Source: CADEGL01 sp050180485 (lineage in GTDB: Bacteria > Pseudomonadota > Alphaproteobacteria > CADEGL01). From it: DNA of 64,000 nucleotides. The translations under genes were made by a program, and so were the position numbers. The stretch covers positions 62,001 to 126,000 of the forward strand of contig JBFXED010000004.1 of assembly GCA_050180485.1 (NCBI GenBank). The letters are read 5' to 3'. This document shows, in pieces, positions 8,968 through 17,907 of this stretch. The notes below the pieces were generated by a model, which had not been told where the DNA came from, ran no database searches, and saw only the letters and a list, made by a program, of their open reading frames with translations. Within the stretch, counting starts at the first letter, position 1; every line of letters starts with the position of its first letter.

Positions 8968-10084
8968 TCCGGTCCCACTGGTCGACCACGTCCGCGCCGC
9001 CGTCGAGCACATTGTAGTGCTCGTAGGCCGCGGCGGTCATACAGGAATGGTTGGGCAGAACGCGCACGCGCGCACCAATCGGCAGGCGGTCGAAGGGCAG
9101 GGGCGAATCGCTTTCGATCTGCCCATGCTCCTGGCTGACCCGGCCGACGCGCAAGTCGCCGATCCGCGTCTTGCCCGACAGATCCATCACCCAGCCGTAA
9201 CCCGTGCCCGGCAGAGGTTCGTTCGCGCCAGTGTCCTTCGACAGCGCCAATCCGCCAGCATCGATGACAATGCGGTTATGCGCGCGGTTGTGGCCGACCA
9301 CGGTGGCCAGAACGCTGACCGCGATCTCGTCCGCGGTGCAGGAGCCGATCCCGCTCTGGTGCAGATCGAAGAACATGTAATTGCCGGGACGAATCTCCGT
9401 GACACCGTCCAGCCGAGCGGCGTGGACCGCGTTCGGCGTGGCACCTGGGCTCACCTCGGCGCAAGGCAGGCCCGCTGCCGACAAACGCTCGGCGGCGGCC
9501 ACGATGGCCACGCGCTCTTCCTCCGCCACGCGCCGGCAATCGGCCGCACCGCGGCAGTCGTAGGAGTGACCGCCATGGGTCAGAACGCCGAGAAAGCGCA
9601 AGGCGCCGCTGCCCGCCAGCGCCCAGCCGACTTCGGCAAGCGTCGGATCGTCGGGCTTGAGACCGCCGCGGTTCTGGCCGCTGTCGATTTCGATCTGGAC
9701 GTCGAACGAGGCGCCCAGGGCCTTCGCCCGCTCGGCCACCGCCTTGACGTTGGCCACGTCGTCGATCAGCAGGCGAACGGCCACGCCATCGGCGCGCAAC
9801 TTGGCCAAGCGTTCGATCTTCTGCGGCACGATGCCAAAGGCGTAGGTGATGTCGCGGAAGCCATGGCGGGCGAAATACTCCGCCTCCGCCACGGTCGAAA
9901 CGCAGATGCCACCCTTGTTTCCGGCCGTGGCCAGGGACGCGACCTTGGCCGACTTCGCGGTCTTCATATGCGGACGCAAGGCGACGCCATGTCGTTTCGC
10001 GCGGCTGGTCATGGCCGAGATGTTGCGCTCGAGCACGGGGCGATCGAGGAGCAGGGCAGGTGTCTGGAGCTGGTCGAGATTCAT
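8954..10084 (-). CDS. D-threonine aldolase / D-serine dehydratase-like PLP enzyme (DSD1 family)
   Basis: A 376-residue fold-type III PLP enzyme. The alanine-racemase-like barrel opens TPALLLDRPVLERNI, and the PLP lysine is in RPHMKTAKS near residue 42. The C-terminal domain carries PNHSCMTAAAYEHY near 350, whose His and Cys bind a divalent metal in D-threonine aldolase and D-serine dehydratase. Other family members act on D-threo-3-hydroxyaspartate, so the exact D-amino-acid substrate is open. The start is the ATG at 10084. It is convergent with the acyl-CoA dehydrogenase and ends inside it. An aspartate/glutamate racemase lies about 2.3 kb downstream, a loose thematic link to D-amino acids. 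Confidence 0.88.
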   Translation of the reverse strand: MNLDQLQTPALLLDRPVLERNISAMTSRAKRHGVALRPHMKTAKSAKVASLATAGNKGGICVSTVAEAEYFARHGFRDITYAFGIVPQKIERLAKLRADGVAVRLLIDDVANVKAVAERAKALGASFDVQIEIDSGQNRGGLKPDDPTLAEVGWALAGSGALRFLGVLTHGGHSYDCRGAADCRRVAEEERVAIVAAAERLSAAGLPCAEVSPGATPNAVHAARLDGVTEIRPGNYMFFDLHQSGIGSCTADEIAVSVLATVVGHNRAHNRIVIDAGGLALSKDTGANEPLPGTGYGWVMDLSGKTRIGDLRVGRVSQEHGQIESDSPLPFDRLPIGARVRVLPNHSCMTAAAYEHYNVLDGGADVVDQWDRINGW

Positions 10085-10241
10085 GGTGAAAAACCGTTCG
10101 AGGAGAAACCGGAGGACCGAGCATAGCGGCCCGACCCGGCCTCGTCACAGCAGGTGACGCATCTCCTCAATTTTGCTGTCTAGAATTCGCCGCGACCCCA
10201 TGCGATCCTTGCGGAAATCGGGGGAGACCATCGTAGCCAAT

Positions 10242-12401
10242 ATGTCGGAAAGTGCCGCCCAGGAACCGCGTCACCGCGGGCTGTCGCTGCAGGTCAGCAT
10301 CGCGACTTCGTTCGTCGCGCTGCTGGTGTTCATCTGCGCTTCCATCACCTGGTACACTTACGAGCGCAACTCCCACCTGGTGCTGCAATTCGCCGATTCC
10401 TTCCTCGATTCGGCGACCTCTTCGACCATCGACAACACAGTCTATCTTTTGGAGCCGGTCTCGGCGGCCGTGGATGAACTGGCCGTCATCGGTCAGTTCC
10501 ACGAGAACCTCCTGCACCAACCCGAGATGCTGCGACACCTGTTGCAGGTGCTGAAATCATACCCGCACGTCTACAGCGCCTATATCGGCTTCGACGAGAA
10601 CGGCCGGTTTATTCAGGCCCAACGCATCCCGGACAACGCGGCAACCTTCGGGCCCAACAACAGCCCCGTCGCGCCCGGCTCCCGCTTCGTGCTGCGCACC
10701 CTCGACCGGAAGGGAACCGAGTCGGTCGATTCTTACCACTATATCAGCGATTGGAACGCCCAGACCGGCGCCGAGGCGCTGCGCAACGTGGCCTACGATC
10801 CGCGCAAACGCCCCTTCTACAGCGGCGCGAAGGATAGCGATTTCTCATACCTGTCGGATATCTACGTCTTCGCCAGCAACCGGAAACCCGGCATCACAAT
10901 CAGCCGCGCGGTGCGCGACCGAAGCAACAAGTTCATCGGCGTCGTCGGCGCCGACATCACGCTGGAAAGCATGTCGGCCTTCCTGAAGCGTCAGAAGATC
11001 GGCAAGCATGGCATAGCCTTCATCACCGGCGACAAAGGCGAGGTCGTGGCCTTTCCCGATGCCGGGCGTTCGGTGCGCCAGGACGGGCTGACGGTGGCGC
11101 TGCCGACCATCAAGGATCTGGGCGAGCCGTATATCGTCGAGGCATTCGAGCGCCGGAAGGAAGGGGCGGGCGACCGCTTCAGCTATAAGTTCAATGGCGT
11201 CACTTACATGGCGTCGTTCCAGTCCTTCCCGCGCGCGTTCCAAAAGCAATGGACGATCGTGATCCTGGTTCCGGAGAACGATTTCGTCGGTGACCTGAAG
11301 CGCACCACCCAAGACATCATGCTGATTTCGGCCGGTGTGGGCCTGGTCGCGATCCTGGCAGTGGCTTACCTGTCGCGCCGTATCACACGGCCGATCCGGC
11401 AGGTGATCGGCGAGACGAAGAAGATCCGCGAGCTTGCTCTCGATGACGACGTCAAGATCCGCTCTCGGATCACCGAGATTCGCGAGCTGATCGATGCCAT
11501 GCGCGCGATGAAGACGACCATTCACTCGTTTTCCCGCTTCGTGCCGCGTGGTTTGGTGCAGCAGCTCCTGGCCAGCGGCAAATCGATGGAACTGGGCGGC
11601 CAAGCCCAACGTCTGACCATCATGTTTTCGGACCTGGCCAGTTTCTCGCGCCTGTCCGAGCGCTTGCCGGCCCGCAATCTGATGCTGCTGATCTCCCAGC
11701 ATTTCGACATGGTCACCAAGATCGTTCTGCGCAATCACGGCACGATCGACAAGTTCATCGGGGATTCGGTCATGGCGTTCTGGGGCGCGCCGTTGCCCCA
11801 AATCGATCACGCCGCCAACGCCTGCCGCTCCGCGCTTCTGATTCAGCGCCAGATGGATGCGATGAACGAGGTGTTCGAGCGGGAGGGCGAGCCGACCCTC
11901 TCGGCGCGCATCGGCATCCATACCGATACCGTTGTTGTCGGCAATATCGGCTCGTCCGAGCGCATGAGCTACACCGCCATCGGCGACGGGGTGAACGTGG
12001 CCTCGCGCCTGGAGGGTGTGAATAAGGCTTACGGCACGCGCATCTGCGTCAGCGAGGCGGTGTTCCGCGAGACGGGCGACCTGTTCGTCATGCGTCCGGT
12101 CGACCATGTCGCGGTGAAGGGACGCCGCGGCGGGATCACCGTGTACGAGCTGATGGCCGCGGACGACACCAGCGAGATCGGCGCGACCGACCGTCAACGC
12201 GATCTGGCCGCACGCACCAACAAGGCGTTCTTCGCCTATATGGACCGCAAATGGGAGAAGGCGCTACGCACCTATACCCATGCGGCCGAGGCGTATCCGG
12301 ATGACCGCGTGGTGGCCAAGTTCGCCGAGCGTTGCCGCGAGTTGCTGGCCAATCCGCCCGATGCCAGTTGGAGCGGCGTCATGGAGATGCAGGAGAAGTA
12401 G
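10242..12401 (+). CDS. Membrane adenylate/guanylate cyclase with Cache sensor and HAMP
   Basis: A predicted class III nucleotide cyclase with a periplasmic sensor. The first membrane helix is near residues 20-42. A periplasmic double-Cache-like region follows (residues about 45-350, with the Cache motif GVVGADITLE), then a second helix (IMLISAGVGLVAILAVAYL, near 356-376), HAMP (RRITRPIRQVI) and the cyclase domain from about 450 (IMFSDLASFSRLSE, KFIGDSVMAFWGAP, RIGIHTDTVVVGNIGS). Both metal-binding Asp residues and the purine-selecting Lys are present, favouring cAMP. A TPR-like tail ends the protein. The start is uncertain: ATG at 10242 (719 residues) or ATG at 10200; a GGGGAG lies upstream. 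The racemase gene follows after 2 bp. Confidence 0.92.
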   Translation: MSESAAQEPRHRGLSLQVSIATSFVALLVFICASITWYTYERNSHLVLQFADSFLDSATSSTIDNTVYLLEPVSAAVDELAVIGQFHENLLHQPEMLRHLLQVLKSYPHVYSAYIGFDENGRFIQAQRIPDNAATFGPNNSPVAPGSRFVLRTLDRKGTESVDSYHYISDWNAQTGAEALRNVAYDPRKRPFYSGAKDSDFSYLSDIYVFASNRKPGITISRAVRDRSNKFIGVVGADITLESMSAFLKRQKIGKHGIAFITGDKGEVVAFPDAGRSVRQDGLTVALPTIKDLGEPYIVEAFERRKEGAGDRFSYKFNGVTYMASFQSFPRAFQKQWTIVILVPENDFVGDLKRTTQDIMLISAGVGLVAILAVAYLSRRITRPIRQVIGETKKIRELALDDDVKIRSRITEIRELIDAMRAMKTTIHSFSRFVPRGLVQQLLASGKSMELGGQAQRLTIMFSDLASFSRLSERLPARNLMLLISQHFDMVTKIVLRNHGTIDKFIGDSVMAFWGAPLPQIDHAANACRSALLIQRQMDAMNEVFEREGEPTLSARIGIHTDTVVVGNIGSSERMSYTAIGDGVNVASRLEGVNKAYGTRICVSEAVFRETGDLFVMRPVDHVAVKGRRGGITVYELMAADDTSEIGATDRQRDLAARTNKAFFAYMDRKWEKALRTYTHAAEAYPDDRVVAKFAERCRELLANPPDASWSGVMEMQEK

Positions 12402-12403
12402 GC

Positions 12404-13123
12404 ATGCCCAAGTTACTGGGCGTCCTCGGCGGCATGGGGCCATTGGCGACCGCAGATTTCATGCGGAAGCTGACGGAGCTGACGCCCGCGTCGCGCGATC
12501 AGGACCACATCCCGGCGGTGGTCTATTCCAATCCGCAAGTTCCCGACCGCTCGACCGCCATTATGGGAAAGGGCGAATCGCCGCTGCCCGCGCTGCTCGA
12601 GGGTATCGCGCGCTTGCAGAGCGCGGGCGCCGAGGCCATCGCGATTCCCTGCAACACGGCGCATTACTGGTACGACGAGATGGCTGCCGCCAGCCGGGTC
12701 CCGATCCTGCATATCGTGGGAGGCGTCTGCGACGTACTGCGGGGCAAGGGTATCGACGGCGGTGCGGTCGGCGTGATGGGCACGGCGGGCACGCTGCATA
12801 CGGGAATCTACCAGGGCTATCTCCAGCGGAGCGGCTATACCTGCGTACTGCCGAGCGAAGCGGAGATGGCCGAGTTGGTCATGCCGGGCATCGTGTCCGT
12901 GAAGGCAGGCGATCTAGCGGCCGCCAAGCGCGTGTTGGGCGACGCCGCACGCCGCCTCGGCGATCGGGGCGCGCGGATGATCGTGCTGGGATGCACGGAA
13001 ATCCCCCTGGCGCTCGCCGATGCGAGTCCCGAGGCAACGGCACGTTATGTCGATTCGACCGCGGCTTTGGCCCAAGCTTGCGTGGCCTGGGCCCATGGCC
13101 GGAGCGGAGCCGCCGCGGCCTAG
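12404..13123 (+). CDS. Aspartate/glutamate racemase family protein
   Basis: A 239-residue PLP-independent racemase-type protein. The N-terminus GVLGGMGPLAT is the family signature, and the two catalytic cysteines are seen in PCNTAH (near residue 85) and GCTEIPL (near 197). Aspartate racemases of this family interconvert L- and D-aspartate; YgeA-like members have broader specificity, so the substrate is not certain. The start ATG at 12404 is two bases after the cyclase stop, with AGGAGAAG just upstream as ribosome site, so it is likely co-transcribed. Its stop overlaps by 4 bp the end of a convergent symporter gene, whose substrate could also be an acidic amino acid. Confidence 0.9.
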   Translation: MPKLLGVLGGMGPLATADFMRKLTELTPASRDQDHIPAVVYSNPQVPDRSTAIMGKGESPLPALLEGIARLQSAGAEAIAIPCNTAHYWYDEMAAASRVPILHIVGGVCDVLRGKGIDGGAVGVMGTAGTLHTGIYQGYLQRSGYTCVLPSEAEMAELVMPGIVSVKAGDLAAAKRVLGDAARRLGDRGARMIVLGCTEIPLALADASPEATARYVDSTAALAQACVAWAHGRSGAAAA

Positions 13124-14496
13124 GCGGCTGCGGAACTCGTCTGGCTGGCCGATTGCTTGGCCCGATCCGGCGGCACCCATTCCTTGTCCGGGCCGCACAC
13201 CATCGCGACGGCCGCGCAGTTCGGATAGACGATCGCCACCGTTCGCACGATGTCGACCAGCGGGTCGATGGTGATGAACAACACCAGGGCCGCTTCCAGC
13301 GGCAGGCCCAAGGGCGCGAACACGAGGCTCAGCAAGGTGATGGTCAGGATGCCGGTGGTGCCGGCAGAGGCCAGGCCCGCCAAGAAAGAGCCGATGAAAA
13401 TCGAAACGTACTCAGCCACCCCCAACGGGATGCCATAGAGCTGCGCCACGAAGATCGTCGCGACGCCGTAATAGAGGGTTGGGCCGAAGCGGCAGATGGT
13501 GATGCTGAGCGGCGCCACCAGCTCGACCATCGTCTTGTCGAAGCCCAGTTCCTTTTCCATCGAGCGGATGACGGAGGGGATGCAGGCAATGCTGCTGCGC
13601 GTGCCGATTGCGATCAGAACCGCTTCGCGCAAGGCCATCACCGACTGGATGTAGCTGACGCGGCCGCGTGCCCAGATGATGATGCTGCAGACAATCATCA
13701 AAAGAATAACGGCAGCCGCATAAGACACGATGAAGCGGACCATCGCGACCAGCGGCTCAAGTCCCACGATGGCGATTTGACTGGCCACGAGCGCGCATAG
13801 CGCGAACGGCAGGACGTAATTGACCCACTGAATGACGCGCTGGCAGGCATGGTAGATCGTATCCAATGTCGCGGACAGGCCGTCGCCCACGTGACGGGAA
13901 CTGAATCCGACCGCAGCGCCGAAAATGATCGCGAAGAAAAGAACCTTCAGACTGTCGCCGCTGCTGAGCGCGTTGAAGATATTGTCGGGGATGAGCTGTC
14001 GGATGACGGTTTCCGTGCTGCTCTCGCTTTTTTTCTCCACCGTCGGGCCGGTCAGCGACATCTCCAGGTCGACGGCATAGGGCGAGCGGTCCACCATATT
14101 GCCGAGAACGGCGCGGGAGCTTTCGTCCAGATCGCGACCGGGACCTTCGACAGCGCCGAAGATCACCGCATAGAGCGTGCACAGCAAAAGTCCGCCGACA
14201 AAGACGGCCACGATGCGGCGCAGGCTGTTGGCCGCGGTGTGGGTCTTGAGCAGTTTCACCAAGCTTACGGTGATCGCGGAGATCAGGAACGGCAAAAGGC
14301 ACATCTTCAGAAGGGCCAGGTAGACCGTGCCGAAGGGGCCGATGGCCGCGGCCAGATCCTTGTGGAAGAAACCGATATAGAGACCGAGCAAAAGGCTGGC
14401 GAAGATCACCCATGAACTGGAGAGAAGTTTCCCCACGACCCCCAAATCATAGACGCGCCGCCGGGCGACACCCGCAATTCCCGAACCCTTAGCCAT
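13120..14496 (-). CDS. DAACS-family (dicarboxylate/amino acid:cation) symporter, atypical cation sites
   Basis: A 458-residue membrane protein with the glutamate-transporter-homologue fold. It has about eight membrane helices plus two re-entrant loops: HP1 TRSSIACIPSV near residue 320 and HP2 SAGTTGIL near 390. In TM8 the substrate-binding Asp and Arg are kept (VDIVRTVA), equivalent to D394 and R397 of GltPh. The TM7 NMDGT sodium motif is replaced by CRFGPT, and the TM8 positions equivalent to N401 and D405 are Ile and Asn. The start ATG at 14496 has AAGGTGG six bases upstream. It follows a periplasmic binding-protein gene by 52 bp, probably as one operon. Confidence 0.85.
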   Translation of the reverse strand: MAKGSGIAGVARRRVYDLGVVGKLLSSSWVIFASLLLGLYIGFFHKDLAAAIGPFGTVYLALLKMCLLPFLISAITVSLVKLLKTHTAANSLRRIVAVFVGGLLLCTLYAVIFGAVEGPGRDLDESSRAVLGNMVDRSPYAVDLEMSLTGPTVEKKSESSTETVIRQLIPDNIFNALSSGDSLKVLFFAIIFGAAVGFSSRHVGDGLSATLDTIYHACQRVIQWVNYVLPFALCALVASQIAIVGLEPLVAMVRFIVSYAAAVILLMIVCSIIIWARGRVSYIQSVMALREAVLIAIGTRSSIACIPSVIRSMEKELGFDKTMVELVAPLSITICRFGPTLYYGVATIFVAQLYGIPLGVAEYVSIFIGSFLAGLASAGTTGILTITLLSLVFAPLGLPLEAALVLFITIDPLVDIVRTVAIVYPNCAAVAMVCGPDKEWVPPDRAKQSASQTSSAAA

Positions 14497-14548
14497 ACTC
14501 GCCACCTTACCGATTTGAAGCCGCGATGCGCCGCCGGAGCGCACCGGA

Positions 14549-15412
14549 TCACTTCTTGGTGAAGATTTCCTCGTACTGGTCCAGAAGCCCATTCACCGTC
14601 AGCGGCTTCTGGCGCGAAAGATAAAGGTTCACGACGGACAAAAGCTGCTCGCTGTCCCAGGGGACGGCGATGGCGATATCGTCGCGTGTTCCATCGATCA
14701 GGATCGTCCGGAGGTTCAGCGCCGCGGTCGGATTGCCGCGAATGACCTTCTTGACCTCTAGTTCGTCGCGATAGGCAACGGGCACTTCCCCGCGACTGAC
14801 CGCACCGACAAGGGCGGGCTCCCAATTCGGGTACTCGACGACCTTCGCCTTGGGGAAAAACTCCGCCGCGTAGTCAACGAATGACGATTTCGCCAGCACG
14901 CCGATGGAACCGTTGTAGTCCTTGATGACGTCCACGGTTTCCTTGCCCTTAGCCATCTTGGCCAGATCCAACCGGTTCACGAGCAATCCGTGACGCAAGA
15001 CGAGATAAGGCTGGGAGAAACGCACCCTCATGGCACGCGCCATGGTCAAGCTCAGCTTGGAAATCGCCATGTCGGCATCGCCGCGGATGACGATGTCGAC
15101 CACGTCATTGAAGCTCTTGCCCTGGCGGTTGTACTCAACGGAAACGCCCAGACTTTTCGCGATGCCTTCGGCCAGGCTGACGTCCAGGCCATAGAAACGC
15201 CCGTTGGCATCCGTCATGAAGAAGGGCGGCACGTCGAAGCTTGTCATGGCCACGATCAGCTTGCCGCGATCCAGGATCCGCTTGATGTCCGGCGCCATGG
15301 CGGGCGGCTTGGTGGCGGGCGCCGATGGCTGCGCAAACACCGCGGGCGCGCCCAATCCCCATGCCGCCAACAAGACGGCCACAAACGCCAGAAAAAACCG
15401 TCTGTGCAGCAC
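14549..15412 (-). CDS. Periplasmic solute-binding protein, family 3 type
   Basis: This 287-residue protein has a clear export signal (RRFFLAFVAVLLAAWGL ... AVFA-Q) and the bacterial family-3 amino-acid-binding fold (LIVAMTSFDVPPFFMTDANG, YGLDVSLAEGIAKSLGV, DIVIRGDADMAIS, VPVAYRDE). Such proteins normally feed ABC permeases, but no permease or ATPase gene is near. The next gene is a DAACS-type symporter. The start chosen is GTG at 15412, because GGGGGAGAA stands four bases upstream and the signal peptide begins there; an in-frame ATG at 15475 would add 21 charged and polar residues. It is divergent from a cupin gene over 245 bp. Confidence 0.85.
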   Translation of the reverse strand: MLHRRFFLAFVAVLLAAWGLGAPAVFAQPSAPATKPPAMAPDIKRILDRGKLIVAMTSFDVPPFFMTDANGRFYGLDVSLAEGIAKSLGVSVEYNRQGKSFNDVVDIVIRGDADMAISKLSLTMARAMRVRFSQPYLVLRHGLLVNRLDLAKMAKGKETVDVIKDYNGSIGVLAKSSFVDYAAEFFPKAKVVEYPNWEPALVGAVSRGEVPVAYRDELEVKKVIRGNPTAALNLRTILIDGTRDDIAIAVPWDSEQLLSVVNLYLSRQKPLTVNGLLDQYEEIFTKK

Positions 15413-15657
15413 GCGCTTCTCCCCCGATCGCGCCAGTAGCCCGTCGCCCACGGCCCCGTGGGCCGCGGGGTCCACCTTGATTGCCAGCGGATGTACGAAT
15501 ATCCCGCCAGCCAGGAAGAATACCGTAATTCCTTCTAGGTGCTACCGATTATTTGCAGTTTGCATCGCAAAGCGATGGGGTAGGGATTCCTTTCAACCGT
15601 TTCCCGCAGCCATATATTCCATGTTAATGGCCGTCTGTGAACAAAGGAGACATCAAG

Positions 15658-16005
15658 TTGAAACTCACCCACATCAAGGCGCCCGCTGCAATGCCATCGG
15701 TGAAACTCGAGGACTGGGGGCCCGTCGGCGAGCCGGTCGGAAAGCCCGTGCCCAAGCTGCGCGGGCAGGGCGCACATGAAGGGCCGGATGTGGGCGTTTG
15801 GGAATGCTCCCCCGGCAAATTCCGCCGCCAGATCAAGAGCGCGGAGTTTTGCCACTTCATCGCCGGCCGCTGCGTGTTTCACGCGGACTCGGGGGAACGC
15901 CTCGACATCCGCGCGGGCGACGCGGTCTTCTTTCCAGCCAACACGCTGGGCACGTGGGAAATTCTCGAAACGGCTCGTAAGACCTACATCATCCTCGACG
16001 CCTAG
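15658..16005 (+). CDS. Cupin domain protein (DUF861/cupin_3 type)
   Basis: A 115-residue small cupin. The strand pattern KFRRQIKSAEFCHFIAGRC ... DIRAGDAVFFPANTLGTWEI is typical of the cupin_3 (ureidoglycine aminohydrolase C-terminal-like) group, in which the GDAVFFP segment is characteristic. The start chosen is TTG at 15658, because AAAGGAGA lies seven bases upstream; an in-frame GTG at 15637 would include that ribosome site. The 245-bp region upstream, shared with the divergent binding-protein gene, shows TTTCAA-N17-ATATTC at about 15590-15620 as a possible but weak promoter. Function is unknown beyond a likely metal-binding barrel. Confidence 0.8.
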   Translation: MKLTHIKAPAAMPSVKLEDWGPVGEPVGKPVPKLRGQGAHEGPDVGVWECSPGKFRRQIKSAEFCHFIAGRCVFHADSGERLDIRAGDAVFFPANTLGTWEILETARKTYIILDA

Positions 16006-16017
16006 CGCATCGGGACG

Positions 16018-16042
16018 GGAACCGCCGCAACCGGCGGACGTT
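16018..16042 (+). promoter_or_regulatory. EcfG-type (general stress response) promoter
   Basis: GGAAC at 16018-16022, 17-base spacer, GTT at 16040-16042 (CGTTTAT). It matches the alphaproteobacterial EcfG consensus GGAAC-N16/17-cGTT and points at the secreted-protein gene starting at 16110. Confidence 0.6.
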
Positions 16043-16109
16043 TATCCGGTATGCGGCGGTGCGGGCTTTTGACGGCATCGTCGCGACCGATCCCGGAAGG
16101 AGGCCCCCG

Positions 16110-16451
16110 ATGCGCCGTGCCATAGGCCTTTCCGCCCTGCTGGTGACCGTGGCCATCGCGGCTCCGGCCTTCGCGCAAGGAGAACTCATGTGCGCGCCGC
16201 GTGACGAAGTGGTGAAGCAACTGAGCGCGCAGTTCTCCGAAACCGCCGTCAGCCGTGGCCTGACCGGCGATGGCATGTTGCTGGAGGTTTTCGCATCTCC
16301 CCAGGGGACCTGGACGGCCGTACTCTCCGAGCCAACGGGCGTGTCGTGCCTAGTCAGCGGCGGCGAGGCATGGCAGAGCATCGATCATTCGGTGCGGACC
16401 GGCGCCGAGCCTCGTGGAAACGGCCTAAGGAAGCACGAATATCCGATGTAG
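16110..16451 (+). CDS. Small secreted protein of unknown function
   Basis: A 113-residue protein. The signal peptide is clear (MRRAIGLSALLVTVAIAAPAFA, cleavage after AFA). The mature part, QGELMCAPRDEVVKQLSAQFSE..., has two cysteines (MCAP and SCLV) and a compact pattern I cannot assign to a named family; it resembles short periplasmic hypotheticals of Alphaproteobacteria. The start ATG at 16110 is set by a strong GGAAGGAGG seven bases upstream. An EcfG-type promoter lies 68 bp upstream of the start, so the gene is probably induced in the general stress response. The next gene is convergent, with a 42-bp gap. Confidence 0.75.
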   Translation: MRRAIGLSALLVTVAIAAPAFAQGELMCAPRDEVVKQLSAQFSETAVSRGLTGDGMLLEVFASPQGTWTAVLSEPTGVSCLVSGGEAWQSIDHSVRTGAEPRGNGLRKHEYPM

Positions 16452-16493
16452 GGGACGCAGAGTGGTGCCGAACTTCCGGCGCCGCGGTTTCGT

Positions 16494-16925
16494 TTATTCA
16501 CTTTCGGCAGTCTCGCCCACTGCGTTCCGAATCAAGTACGCGCCGACGTCGGCGGGCTTCACCTTCACGTGCGCGGTATCTTTGCCCTCCAGCGCGATTT
16601 TCACCAGCAGGTGGTTCTCAACGTTGGCCAGCCTCACCTTGAAGATGCCGGGAGCACCCTGAATCCGCGGATAGAAGGCAGGGTCGACCGGCTTTTCCTT
16701 GCGCGCCAGTCTCTCGATCAATGCCGCTTCGTCGGCGCCATCCACCTCCCGCTTCGCCAATAATTTCCAGTCGTCCGCGCCGGCGTGCCGGTTCGCGTTC
16801 AAGGCATCCGCCACCGCCGAAGCCGGACCGTCCGCGACGCCCAGTTTATAGATGTGCTTGGTCAGCCCCACCTCGGCGCCCCATTGGGCGAGGGTCTTGC
16901 TGTATGCGGCATAGACGACGGTCAT
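16494..16925 (-). CDS. Conserved-looking hypothetical protein
   Basis: A 143-residue cytoplasmic protein that I do not recognise with certainty. The start ATG at 16925 has GGGAGGC six bases upstream. The N-terminal half (VYAAYSKTLAQWG ... IYKLGVADGPASAVADALN, then DWKLLAKREVDGADEAALIERL) has the spacing of Tyr, Lys-Leu-Gly and a later Glu seen in GIY-YIG/T5orf172-like nuclease folds, but the catalytic Arg is not evident, so this is only a suggestion. The C-terminal half (GIFKVRLANVENHLLVKIALEG) is amphipathic. It is convergent with the preceding secreted-protein gene and divergent from the SDR gene, with a 190-bp gap that shows no clear signal. Confidence 0.7.
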   Translation of the reverse strand: MTVVYAAYSKTLAQWGAEVGLTKHIYKLGVADGPASAVADALNANRHAGADDWKLLAKREVDGADEAALIERLARKEKPVDPAFYPRIQGAPGIFKVRLANVENHLLVKIALEGKDTAHVKVKPADVGAYLIRNAVGETAESE

Positions 16926-17115
16926 GTGATGCCTCCCGGCGATATGCAGCGGGCGTAGCAGCCGCCCAGTGTGGTTTCAAGCGGTGCACGAGAGCATTCT
17001 CCTCGAGCTGACGCTTGACGACCGCCGCCGGTGCCGCCCTCATGTTGCCCCACCTGTCCTCCAGCCTCGCCAAGACGCACGCGCGGGGAAGGGGGCGACG
17101 ACCCCCGGAGAGGCG

Positions 17116-17898
17116 ATGATGGTTTCACGAAAACAAGAATCGGCCGTGGTCACCGGCGCTGCATCCGGTATCGGGCGCGAGGCCGCTTTGGCGCTGGCGC
17201 GGCGCGGCGCGGCGGTCGCGCTGCTCGACCGCGACGGCGCCAAAGCGCAAGTGCTGGCGGACGAAATCGCGGGGGCGGGTGGACGCGCCATCGCGGTCGC
17301 GACCGACGTGGCGGACTCAGCCCAGGTGAAAGCGGCGATCGACAAGGCCGCGGCGGCACATGGGGGCTTGGACACCGTCGTGGCCGCCGCCGGCATCGCC
17401 CTCACGGGCTCGGTGCTGCAGATGGCCGAGGCCGATTGGCATCGTACCATCGCGGTCAACCTGACTGGGCCATACCTCACGGCCCGCCATGCGGTGCCGC
17501 ATCTGTTGGAGCGGGGCGGGGGCAGCTATGTCGCCATCAGTTCCGACGCCGGCATCCGCGGCTCCATGGGCTTCGCGGCTTATTGCGCGTCCAAGCACGC
17601 CGTCGTGGGCCTCGTGCGCTGTCTGGCGCTCGACCATGGACACCAGGGCATTCGTAGCAATGCGATCTGTCCCAGTTTCGTCGACACGCCCATGGCCGAC
17701 CAGTTGCTGGCGGATGGCAACGTGCCGGAAAAATCCTTTTATGAACGCCGCGTGCCTCTGGGCCGCTTCGCACAGGCGGCGGAGGTGGCCCGTGTCATCC
17801 TGCATCTGACCTCGGCCGAGGCCAGCTATACCAACGGCATGTTCTACGTCATCGACGGGGGGACGACCGCGGGAACCTACACCGCCGCGCCGGCCTGA
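17116..17898 (+). CDS. SDR family oxidoreductase
   Basis: A 260-residue classical short-chain dehydrogenase. The motif TGAASGIGR is near residues 12-20; the NNAG position reads VAAAGIAL, which is unusual because the Asn is missing. The catalytic Ser is in AISSDAG and YxxxK is YCASK near residue 156. The C-terminus YTNGMFYVIDGG is normal. The start is the first of two adjacent ATGs at 17116, preceded by GGAGAGG. The YdcF-like gene begins nine bases after the stop, so the two may be co-transcribed. The substrate is not identifiable; it belongs to the same broad group as the SDR at 6.9 kb but has diverged. Confidence 0.88.
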   Translation: MMVSRKQESAVVTGAASGIGREAALALARRGAAVALLDRDGAKAQVLADEIAGAGGRAIAVATDVADSAQVKAAIDKAAAAHGGLDTVVAAAGIALTGSVLQMAEADWHRTIAVNLTGPYLTARHAVPHLLERGGGSYVAISSDAGIRGSMGFAAYCASKHAVVGLVRCLALDHGHQGIRSNAICPSFVDTPMADQLLADGNVPEKSFYERRVPLGRFAQAAEVARVILHLTSAEASYTNGMFYVIDGGTTAGTYTAAPA

Positions 17899-17907
17899 AC
17901 GTCCTCG

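Noticed and set aside
10845..12197. A 450-codon open frame on the minus strand
   Set aside because: It is antisense to the cyclase gene, whose domain motifs are complete; the minus frame is a His/Arg/Asp-rich shadow.
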